From G963667075 sp963667075 (lineage in GTDB: Bacteria > Pseudomonadota > Alphaproteobacteria > Micavibrionales > Micavibrionaceae): a stretch of 64,000 nucleotides of DNA. Location of the stretch: the NCBI GenBank assembly GCA_963667075.1, contig OY762938.1:1612001-1676000 (forward strand). The letters run 5' to 3'. The notes beneath the pieces are model-generated. The model was not told the DNA's origin. It saw nothing but the letters and a program-made list of their open reading frames with translations, and did not search any database. The position numbers and the translations under genes are program-made. Shown one piece after another: positions 18,578 to 25,590 of this stretch. The stretch's first letter is position 1, and each line of letters opens with the position of its first letter.

Positions 18578-19561
18578 TTATAGAGCTTCTAAAAAGCGGC
18601 TGAGGTCAGTTTCAGGTCTTCCGCTATGTTGTTGCAGTGCCTCATGAGCGCACAGATTAGCAAGTCTGTTTATTTTTTCAAGAGCTATATTATTGGCTAT
18701 ACCATATAAAAAGCCTGCAGCGTAATGGTCGCCTGCGCCGTTCGTATTGATTATTTTTACGGTTTTTGATGTTGCGGGTAGATGGCACTGCTCGCCCTTA
18801 TCAAAGGCAATAGCCCCTTCTTCACTGAGCGTGACAGCCCCTGTGTCTATTTTTGAGGAGAGCTGCTTAATAGCGTCTTTTGCAGTGGCTTTGCCTGTGA
18901 CAGCTTTGGCTTCATCCTTGTTCATGATAGCGATGTCGGTACGTGCCATAATGTAATCAACCCGACTCTGGTGCTTTTTATAGATGCTGACGTCATTAGG
19001 ATTGAAAGCAATTGTAGTGCCATGTTTTTTGGCGATTTCAATAGCGGTTTTTAAAATAGCGTCTCCCTGCAGGGCATTCAGGTGATATCCCTCTATGTAC
19101 AGGATTTTAGATGCGGCGATGATGTTTTCGTCAAGATGATCCGGGGTCATATCGTGAGCGGCACCGTAGTAAGAAGCAAATGTGCGTTCTCCATCAGGGG
19201 TGACAAAGACAAAGACGCGGTCTGTGCCTTTGTTTGTTTCCAGTGCTTTGACAGGGTAATATACGTTGCTTTTTTCAAAGGTAGAGGCCATGAAGGCGCC
19301 AAGTTCATCTTGTGCCGTGACGCCCAGGAAAGCTGTTTTTGCACCAAGAGAGGAAAGACAGGCTGCCGTGTTGGCTGCGGCACCACCGGCAAGGAGTAAG
19401 GTGTCTTTCAAGGTTTCAATGAAGTTGTTTGCCTGATCAATTTTAACGACATTGCATTGATTTTTTTGAAAGCCGTTATTCTCCAAAAAATCATGATCAA
19501 CTCTGGCAAAAATATCGACTGGTACCTGACCAATGGATGTCACATCGAATTGTTTTGTCAT
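18578..19561 (-). CDS. PfkB-family sugar/nucleoside kinase
   Basis: 327-residue ribokinase-fold kinase. It shows the GGAAANTAACLSSLG motif near residues 58-72 and the C-terminal NTNGAGDHYAAGFLYG signature with the catalytic Asp. The GAGDHYAAGFLYG form resembles alphaproteobacterial adenosine kinases, so a nucleoside is the best guess for the substrate. It starts 1 base after the stop of the frameshifted gene upstream and is followed 21 bases later by the deaminase gene, giving a three-gene minus-strand operon placed between sucB and lpd. Confidence 0.85.
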   Translation of the reverse strand: MTKQFDVTSIGQVPVDIFARVDHDFLENNGFQKNQCNVVKIDQANNFIETLKDTLLLAGGAAANTAACLSSLGAKTAFLGVTAQDELGAFMASTFEKSNVYYPVKALETNKGTDRVFVFVTPDGERTFASYYGAAHDMTPDHLDENIIAASKILYIEGYHLNALQGDAILKTAIEIAKKHGTTIAFNPNDVSIYKKHQSRVDYIMARTDIAIMNKDEAKAVTGKATAKDAIKQLSSKIDTGAVTLSEEGAIAFDKGEQCHLPATSKTVKIINTNGAGDHYAAGFLYGIANNIALEKINRLANLCAHEALQQHSGRPETDLSRFLEAL

Positions 19562-19562
19562 T

Positions 19563-20190
19563 TTAAGGTGTTATCTTTCTGTCCTTAAGATAGGCTATTG
19601 ACTTGTTTGGTTTCGGCAGATTTTTTGGATCGAACGGGATAACGTCAACGGGGATTCTTTTTGCTGTTGGCGTGTCCAAAAGACCGATCGGGCCGTTTTC
19701 TTTTTCGTATTTTTTCAATGCGTTAAAACCCCGGCATTGTTTGCTTGTGCCACCCCACGTCAAGGCAGCCGAACTTGAAACAGTTTTATTTACGATTTCC
19801 TTTGCAATGAAGTCAAGACCTGCTTTGACCTCTCCTTCTGTAAGGGAAGGATCAGAGGCATAAATGCCGTTGTCTTTGTCGTAAGTGCATGGCGTGCGTT
19901 GAAATTCAAACTCAATCTCGTCATCTTCCCCTAAACGGATTGGTTGGCCAGTTTTCGGGTCTGTTGCAAAGAATTTAGAATTATCAAGGGAGAATTCAAA
20001 TATGGCTTGTCTTCCAATTCCCTTCTGACTGTGCCATTCTCACCAAATTGGGCAGTTTTATCTTTGGAAGAAATGCCCGGACAGTCAAAAGTTGTTTCCA
20101 TATGTTCTTTGAGCTGTTGTATGAATTCTGCAGAAGGTATTTCATTTTCTGCTATTTTTTCTTGAATGTAATCATTATTATGGTAAACAA
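19563..20190 (-). pseudogene. Frameshifted hypothetical gene upstream of the kinase
   Basis: Two adjacent minus-strand frames appear to be one gene. The upstream part reads EKIAENEIPSAEFIQQL...TAQFGENG. The downstream part reads AIFEFSLDNSKFFATD...RLGEDDEIEFEF...KIVN-type text to the stop at 19563. They are in different frames, with the switch near 20010-20040. The downstream frame has a TGA at 20040-20042 and no ATG/GTG/TTG before 19763, so it cannot start by itself nearby. Joining them needs a loss of one base or a -1 shift. The upstream start is uncertain (a TTG at 20190 is one option). It could be a decayed gene, an assembly error, or recoding; no slippery heptamer is evident. Confidence 0.55.
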
Positions 20191-20329
20191 TCAAAAAAAT
20201 GCAATAAGTCTGAAAAATATAATATATTTTTTTGTGAGCAAGTGTGTTTCGCTTGATTTTTTTACGTGTTTTACTTTGCGTTTTTTTGAAATAGAATAGG
20301 ATTCCTCTGTTTTTCTGAAAGGGAATGAC

Positions 20330-21727
20330 ATGGCTGAAAGCAATTACGATGTTATAGTTATCGGTGGCGGCCCGGGTGGCTATGTTTGTGCAATACGTTG
20401 TGCACAACTGGGGATGAAGGTGGCGTGTGTTGAAAAGCGTAAAACATACGGTGGGACGTGCCTGAATGTTGGCTGTATTCCTTCAAAGGCTCTTCTTCAT
20501 GCGTCAGAGCGTTTTGAAGAGGCCGGATTGCATTTCAAGACACTGGGGATCAAGTGTTCTGCGCCAGAACTTGATTTAAAAGCGATGATGAGACATAAGG
20601 ACTCTGTTGTTGCTGATAATGTCAAGGGAATCGATTTCCTTTTTAAGAAGAACAAGATAGATGCGATCAATGGATTGGGGCAGATCGCTGCATCCGGTGA
20701 AGTTGTTGTTGGTAAACACAAATATAAGGCCAAACATATTGTCATTGCGACAGGATCGGATGTGGCTGGTTTGCCGGGTCTTGATATTGATGAGGAATGG
20801 ATCTTGTCTTCGGAAGGTGCATTATCTCTCCCAAAAGTGCCTAAAAGCCTTGTTGTGATCGGGGCTGGTGTTATTGGGCTTGAGCTGGGTTCTGTCTGGC
20901 GCCGTTTGGGGGCAGAGGTTACAGTGGTCGAATACATGGACCGCATTTTGCCCGGTATGGATGTTGAACTTGCGCGTGAGGGGAAGAAACTTTTTGAAAG
21001 GCAGGGCCTTAAATTTAAACTATCGACCAAAGTCACAGGGGCTAAAACGGGAAAGAGATCTGTTACGTTGACAATAGAACCGGCGGCTGGTGGAGGAGAT
21101 GCACAAAATCTGGAGGCTGAACGTGTGCTCGTTTGTGTTGGCCGCCGTGCTTTCACAAAAGGGCTGGGGCTGGAACATCTTGATATTGCACTGGATCAGG
21201 CAGGCCGCATTGAGGTTGATGATCGTTTTGAGACAGGGCAAAAAGGCATTTATGCCATTGGTGATGTTATAAAAGGCCCGATGCTGGCGCATAAAGCAGA
21301 AGAAGAAGGCGTTGTGCTGGCCGAGATACTGGCGGGACAGAGCGGGCATGTTGATTATAATATTATTCCGTCTGTTGTTTATACTGTGCCAGAAATTGCC
21401 AGTGTGGGGCAGAATGAAGAGCAACTCAAAGAAGCCGGCATAGCATATAAGGTAGGCAAATTCCCCTTTATGGCCAATGGCAGAGCGCGGGCGATGAACG
21501 CGGCGGAGGGCTTTGTCAAGATACTGGCAGAGTCTAAAACCGATCGTGTTTTGGGCGTACACATTATTGGACCGGAAGCGGGAACCTTAATAGGAGAGGC
21601 CACCATGGCTATGGAATTTGGTGCGTCTTCTGAAGATATTGCCAGAACATGCCATGCACATCCGACTTTGGAAGAGACCATCAAAGAAGCGGCACTGGCG
21701 GTTGATGGCCGGGCACTTCATTCTTGA
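20330..21727 (+). CDS. lpd: Dihydrolipoyl dehydrogenase E3
   Basis: FAD-dependent oxidoreductase that reoxidises lipoyl groups of E2. It has the GGGPGGYVCA dinucleotide motif, the redox-active disulfide in GGTCLNVGCIPSKAL (C44 and C49), a second Rossmann motif GAGVIGLELGSVW, YAIGDV, and the C-terminal CHAHPTLEETIKEA with the active-site His-Glu pair. It is 465 aa, normal. It probably serves the SucA/SucB complex in this cluster. GAAAGGG precedes the ATG. Confidence 0.97.
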   Translation: MAESNYDVIVIGGGPGGYVCAIRCAQLGMKVACVEKRKTYGGTCLNVGCIPSKALLHASERFEEAGLHFKTLGIKCSAPELDLKAMMRHKDSVVADNVKGIDFLFKKNKIDAINGLGQIAASGEVVVGKHKYKAKHIVIATGSDVAGLPGLDIDEEWILSSEGALSLPKVPKSLVVIGAGVIGLELGSVWRRLGAEVTVVEYMDRILPGMDVELAREGKKLFERQGLKFKLSTKVTGAKTGKRSVTLTIEPAAGGGDAQNLEAERVLVCVGRRAFTKGLGLEHLDIALDQAGRIEVDDRFETGQKGIYAIGDVIKGPMLAHKAEEEGVVLAEILAGQSGHVDYNIIPSVVYTVPEIASVGQNEEQLKEAGIAYKVGKFPFMANGRARAMNAAEGFVKILAESKTDRVLGVHIIGPEAGTLIGEATMAMEFGASSEDIARTCHAHPTLEETIKEAALAVDGRALHS

Positions 21728-21738
21728 GGAAAAAGATA

Positions 21739-22437
21739 ATGGAACAAAAAAATAACAAAGAACGCGGCAGCGTAATATTTATTATCCTGATTGCAGTGGC
21801 CTTATTCGCGGCGTTATCTTTTGCCACGACAAGAGGCATGCGCGGCGGAGAAAGCGGTGTTGAAAAAGAGCAGGCTAAATTGCTGGCAACAGAAATTATC
21901 CAATATACCAATTCGCTTCAGACTGCGATCCAGATGATGCAGATTGACGGCGTAAATGATGAAGATATATCTTTCCACGCCGATTTCTGGGGGCATACAG
22001 ATTATAAGCATGCCGTAGCGCAGCCAGAGGAAAACAGGGTGTTTAGCCCATCTGGCGGTGGCGTTAACTATACGAAGCCAAAAGATGATATGAATGGCGG
22101 CGCTGACTGGGTCTTCACAGGAGATAACAGGGCTTCTCTCGGTAGTGAAATCGGCACAACAGAAGCTGACCTTATAATGGTTTTGCCAAAGGTTACGGAT
22201 TCTGTCTGCGCGAAAATTAATGACGATCTTGTTGGCAGTGAAACCATTCCAGATGAAATTGATTTTTTCTCTCTTGTAAAATTTAATGGTACATTTGCGG
22301 CTGGCACCAAGCTGGATATCGCAGAAACAGACTATGCTGATCTTCAAATGGGCTGTCTGCGTTCAAAAGCCGGGGCTGGTACCACTCAAACCGCGCCTGG
22401 AAAAAACTATTTCTATGCGGTTTTGATTGAACGATAG
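21739..22437 (+). CDS. Hypothetical protein with prepilin-like N-terminus
   Basis: 232-residue protein. The start at 21739 follows GAGGA (21726-21730), which overlaps the lpd stop. A short polar leader (KNNKERGS) precedes a strongly hydrophobic helix (VIFIILIAVALFAALSFA), then a soluble domain. This is the layout of pseudopilins or single-pass surface proteins, although the usual G-F/E cleavage signature is not exact. The soluble part has a few Gly/Asn-rich loops and two Cys. It is convergent with hypE. Function unknown. Confidence 0.6.
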   Translation: MEQKNNKERGSVIFIILIAVALFAALSFATTRGMRGGESGVEKEQAKLLATEIIQYTNSLQTAIQMMQIDGVNDEDISFHADFWGHTDYKHAVAQPEENRVFSPSGGGVNYTKPKDDMNGGADWVFTGDNRASLGSEIGTTEADLIMVLPKVTDSVCAKINDDLVGSETIPDEIDFFSLVKFNGTFAAGTKLDIAETDYADLQMGCLRSKAGAGTTQTAPGKNYFYAVLIER

Positions 22438-22449
22438 AGCTACAAATTT

Positions 22450-23493
22450 TTAGCAAATGCGGGGCAGGAGTTCTCCGCCCGGCATGTCCAGAATACGCTC
22501 ACTCCCAAGGGCCGTTTTAAGGGTAACCATGCCGCCTGTGTCACTTTTTGTGACTTTACCGATTTGGGCTGGTACCGCGCCGTCTTTTGCGTGTTTCTGC
22601 AAAATGTCGAGGGAGTTCTTTGCATCTTTTTCTGCAACAAAGAGTGCAAAGCGGCCTTCGTTGGCGACATGAAGCGGATCGAATCCAAGAATTTCGCAGG
22701 CACCGCGAACGGCTTCATTGACAGGGATAGAGCACTCATCAATCTGGAATGTTAAGCCTGTGCTGCTGGCTATTTCGTTAAGGAGAGCCGCTAACCCGCC
22801 GCGCGTGGCATCGCGCATGCATTTAATATCAAGCCCGGCATGGAGTATCTCCATGATAGGGGCGACCAGACAAGCCGAGTCACTTTTTATAGGGCTTTCA
22901 AAGGACAGGTTTTCCCGCGCGGACATAATCGCCATGCCATGACGGCCAAGATCACCATTGATCAGAATAACATCGCCAGCGCATATTTGCTGCGGGTGAA
23001 TGGTACGGTCTGTTTCAAGAACGCCGATGCCGGCTGTATTAATGTAGATACCGTCACCATGGCCGCGTTCCACCACTTTTGTATCTCCTGTAACGATTTT
23101 TACACCAGCCTCATCGGCAGCCTGCTTCATGGAGCGCACGATTTGTGCCAGTGTTTCCATGGGCAGGCCTTCCTCCAGAATAAAGCCTGTACTTAAATAA
23201 AGTGGTTTAGCCCCGCTCATGGCGATGTCATTAACCGTTCCATGGACAGCGAGCGAGCCAATATCGCCGCCTGGAAAGATAAGAGGCTGCACAACAAAGG
23301 AATCCGTTGTCATGGCAATTTTGTTCGAGGGTATATCCAGAACAGCACTGTCATGTGCCTCTTTTGCATTTTGTGCGCCAAACGTAGCAAAAAACAGCTC
23401 TTCAATCAGCCGCTGCATAATCTTCCCACCACTCCCATGCGCCATGAGAATGTTTGGGTAATCAGATAAGGGGAGAGGGCAGGATAGTTCCAT
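22450..23493 (-). CDS. hypE: Hydrogenase maturation protein HypE
   Basis: Makes the thiocyanate intermediate that donates CN ligands to the iron of the [NiFe] site, working with HypF. It is an AIR-synthase-like fold with MAHGSGGKIMQRLI near the N-terminus, DSAVLDI, GTVNDIAMSGA, and the essential C-terminal Cys in the ending PRIC. It is 347 aa, standard. It is last in the minus-strand hydrogenase operon, separated from hypD by a small hydrolase gene and a palindromic repeat. Confidence 0.96.
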   Translation of the reverse strand: MELSCPLPLSDYPNILMAHGSGGKIMQRLIEELFFATFGAQNAKEAHDSAVLDIPSNKIAMTTDSFVVQPLIFPGGDIGSLAVHGTVNDIAMSGAKPLYLSTGFILEEGLPMETLAQIVRSMKQAADEAGVKIVTGDTKVVERGHGDGIYINTAGIGVLETDRTIHPQQICAGDVILINGDLGRHGMAIMSARENLSFESPIKSDSACLVAPIMEILHAGLDIKCMRDATRGGLAALLNEIASSTGLTFQIDECSIPVNEAVRGACEILGFDPLHVANEGRFALFVAEKDAKNSLDILQKHAKDGAVPAQIGKVTKSDTGGMVTLKTALGSERILDMPGGELLPRIC

Positions 23494-23551
23494 TGTTATA
23501 TAACCTATTAATTTTTACCACAGGGATCACAGTGTACACAGAGATTAGATA

Positions 23552-23652
23552 CTGTCATGGTGAGCGACCAACGGAAACGTGGCAATCCAAAAAAGCCGTA
23601 CGCTGTGGCTTTTGGATTGCTTGACATGCGTTCGCGGGTGACGGTCATGACA
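23552..23652. repeat. Dispersed palindromic repeat (REP/RPE-like)
   Basis: A ~100-bp imperfect palindrome. The outer arms GTCATG (23554-23559) and CATGAC (23646-23651) enclose inner arms of GCAATCC-AAAA-GCC type (23582-23597 with 23607-23620). It resembles the GTCATTGCGAGC...GGCAATCCA...TGGATTGC...GCAATGAC elements scattered in alphaproteobacterial genomes. It overlaps the last codons of the hydrolase gene at 23645 and sits between it and hypE. Confidence 0.7.
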
Positions 23653-24211
23653 TTATAACTTCGAGCAATTCAGGAAATGCCTCTGTGCCCATTTCATCCA
23701 GACAAAAATGTCCGTGTTCTTTGAATGTATGAAGTTTTGCGTTTTTATAGGTATTGAGTAACACATCAACACTTTCTTTTACGCCCTCAACGGATTCATC
23801 TTCCGAATAGAGAATATGAATGTCCTTTATCTGATTTTCCAGTTCAGGTGCTGGGGTAAAATCCAGAAACGGAGCTCTTGTTCTATAGGGATCAAGCCAT
23901 GGGGCGACCATAATCAGTTTATCTATCGTTTGATTTGTATCTTGCAAATAACGCAGTAAAAAACCACATCCACAACTATGGGCGATAAGGCATGTGTTGC
24001 TATCTATTGGAAAATGGGAAAAGACTTTTTTCCAGAGGGGATAATCCGGTTTGTAAGCGGCAGGAAGCTCTGGTGTTTGGCAGTTATGTCCGGCCATCAA
24101 GAGCTGTTTTTGTAGCCAGGGGAACCAATGGAAATTTGAAGGGGATGGATATTTTTGCGAGAAATACTCGTCTTTATCGCAGCAACCATGCAATATATAT
24201 ATGTTTTTCAT
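23645..24211 (-). CDS. Small alpha/beta hydrolase (RBBP9/YdeN-like)
   Basis: 188-residue serine hydrolase of compact alpha/beta fold. The nucleophile is the Ser in LIAHSCGCGFLLRYL, and the C-terminal KEHGHFCLDE supplies the likely catalytic His. The start at 24211 (MKNIYILHG) places the first beta strand at the N-terminus as in RBBP9/YdeN proteins; an ATG 24 bases upstream is also open. It is inserted between hypD and hypE, which is not a usual hyp gene position, and its 3' end runs into a palindromic repeat. Substrate unknown. Confidence 0.8.
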   Translation of the reverse strand: MKNIYILHGCCDKDEYFSQKYPSPSNFHWFPWLQKQLLMAGHNCQTPELPAAYKPDYPLWKKVFSHFPIDSNTCLIAHSCGCGFLLRYLQDTNQTIDKLIMVAPWLDPYRTRAPFLDFTPAPELENQIKDIHILYSEDESVEGVKESVDVLLNTYKNAKLHTFKEHGHFCLDEMGTEAFPELLEVIMS

Positions 24212-24238
24212 GTATCTATTTCTATTCATGTTCAAAAG

Positions 24239-25327
24239 TTAAACTGTTTTCTTATACTTATAATAAGCGGCGCAAGCCCCTTCGCCGGAGACCATGGTGG
24301 CACCTAAGGGGGTTTCAGGGGTGCAGGTGGTGCCAAAGGCGGGGCATTCAGAGGGTTTTTTTAAGCCTTGCAGGATCAGGCCGCTTATGCAGTCTTTTGG
24401 TTCCTGTACCTCTTTGTCCTCTACATCAAAGCGTTTTTCGGCATCAAAGGTGGCGTAGTCATCTGCCAAAGCGAGGCCGCTATAGGGGATTTCGCCAATG
24501 CCGCGCCATTTTCGGTGTGAGACTTTAAAAATCCTGTTTATGAGGGCTTGGGCTGTAGGGTTTCCGTCTTCTTCTACGGCCCGGGTATATTGGTTTTCGA
24601 CGTCAAAGCGGCCTTCTTCGAGCTGTTTGATGCACATGTAAATACCTTGCAATATATCCAGTGGCTCAAAACCTGTGGCTACGATAGGGACTTTGTACTT
24701 TGTTGCAAGGGGCGGGTATTCCTTATAGCCTACAATAGCGCAAACATGGCCGGCCGCTAGAAAGCCCTGTACTCTGTTTTGCGGGGCAGAGAGAACAGCT
24801 TCCATGGCCGGCGGCACAAGGACCTGTGAGACCAGTACACTAAAATTCTTCAAGCCATATTGCGCCGCCTGAAACACCGCCATGGCGTTCACAGGGGCAG
24901 TGGTTTCAAAGCCCACCGCAAAGAAGACAACGTCTTTGTCTGGATTTTCTTTTGCGATTTTTACGGCATCGAGTGGCGAATACACAATGCGCACATCGCC
25001 GCCTTTAGCTTTGATGCTGCGAAGGTCATCGTGCGATCCGGGGACACGCAGCATATCACCAAAAGAGCAGAATATAACGTTTTTCCGAGCTGCAATCTCC
25101 ATCGCTTTATCAAGCTGTTCCAGCGGTGTGACGCAAACAGGGCAGCCCGGCCCATGGACAAGTGTAATGCGCTTTGGCAGCAGGTCCTGTATGCCAAAAC
25201 GCACAATAGCATGGGTCTGTCCGCCGCAGACCTCCATAATGATCCAGTCTTTTGTTGTGATGGCATGAATGGCGTCTATATATTTTCTGGCGGCGGCGGG
25301 ATCTCGGAATTCGTCTACATATTTCAT
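24239..25327 (-). CDS. hypD: Hydrogenase maturation protein HypD
   Basis: [4Fe-4S] scaffold protein that, with HypC, assembles the Fe(CN)2CO unit. Conserved elements include MEVCGGQTHAIVRFG near residue 30, HGPGCPVCVTP, the FAVGFETTAP segment, and Cys residues in the C-terminal part (ECPAFGTTCTPETPLG). It is 362 aa, normal. It starts 3 bases after the hypC stop, so the two are translationally linked, matching their complex. Confidence 0.96.
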   Translation of the reverse strand: MKYVDEFRDPAAARKYIDAIHAITTKDWIIMEVCGGQTHAIVRFGIQDLLPKRITLVHGPGCPVCVTPLEQLDKAMEIAARKNVIFCSFGDMLRVPGSHDDLRSIKAKGGDVRIVYSPLDAVKIAKENPDKDVVFFAVGFETTAPVNAMAVFQAAQYGLKNFSVLVSQVLVPPAMEAVLSAPQNRVQGFLAAGHVCAIVGYKEYPPLATKYKVPIVATGFEPLDILQGIYMCIKQLEEGRFDVENQYTRAVEEDGNPTAQALINRIFKVSHRKWRGIGEIPYSGLALADDYATFDAEKRFDVEDKEVQEPKDCISGLILQGLKKPSECPAFGTTCTPETPLGATMVSGEGACAAYYKYKKTV

Positions 25328-25330
25328 GTG

Positions 25331-25585
25331 CTATGAATCCTGCTTTTTAAGCTGTTCTTCGATTTCGCCGATTTCCTGCAGATACTCGAAGGTTTTCATG
25401 GCTTCTTCTTCGTTGATGGTTTTAATACCGATTCCGGCATGCACCAGAATATACGCGCCGATCTCAGCTTCCGGCAGCAGGCCGAGGGAGGCTTCTTTCA
25501 CAATCCCGCCAAAAGAGACACGGGCTGTGCGTTCAAAGGATTCGCCTTCGATGGATAAAATTTTTCCGGGAACTGCTAAACACAT
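25331..25585 (-). CDS. hypC: Hydrogenase maturation chaperone HypC
   Basis: 84-residue HypC/HupF protein. The start at 25585 gives the invariant MCLAVPGK, whose Cys2 is exposed after Met removal and ligands the iron centre; a longer frame would bury this residue and is rejected. HAGIGIKTINEEEA matches the family core. It lies 5 bases after hypF and 3 before hypD. It delivers the Fe(CN)2CO group from HypD to the large subunit. Confidence 0.96.
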   Translation of the reverse strand: MCLAVPGKILSIEGESFERTARVSFGGIVKEASLGLLPEAEIGAYILVHAGIGIKTINEEEAMKTFEYLQEIGEIEEQLKKQDS

Positions 25586-25590
25586 AATTA

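Noticed and set aside
21020..21562. Minus-strand open frame inside lpd
   Set aside because: Antisense to intact lpd and without a ribosome site or domain.
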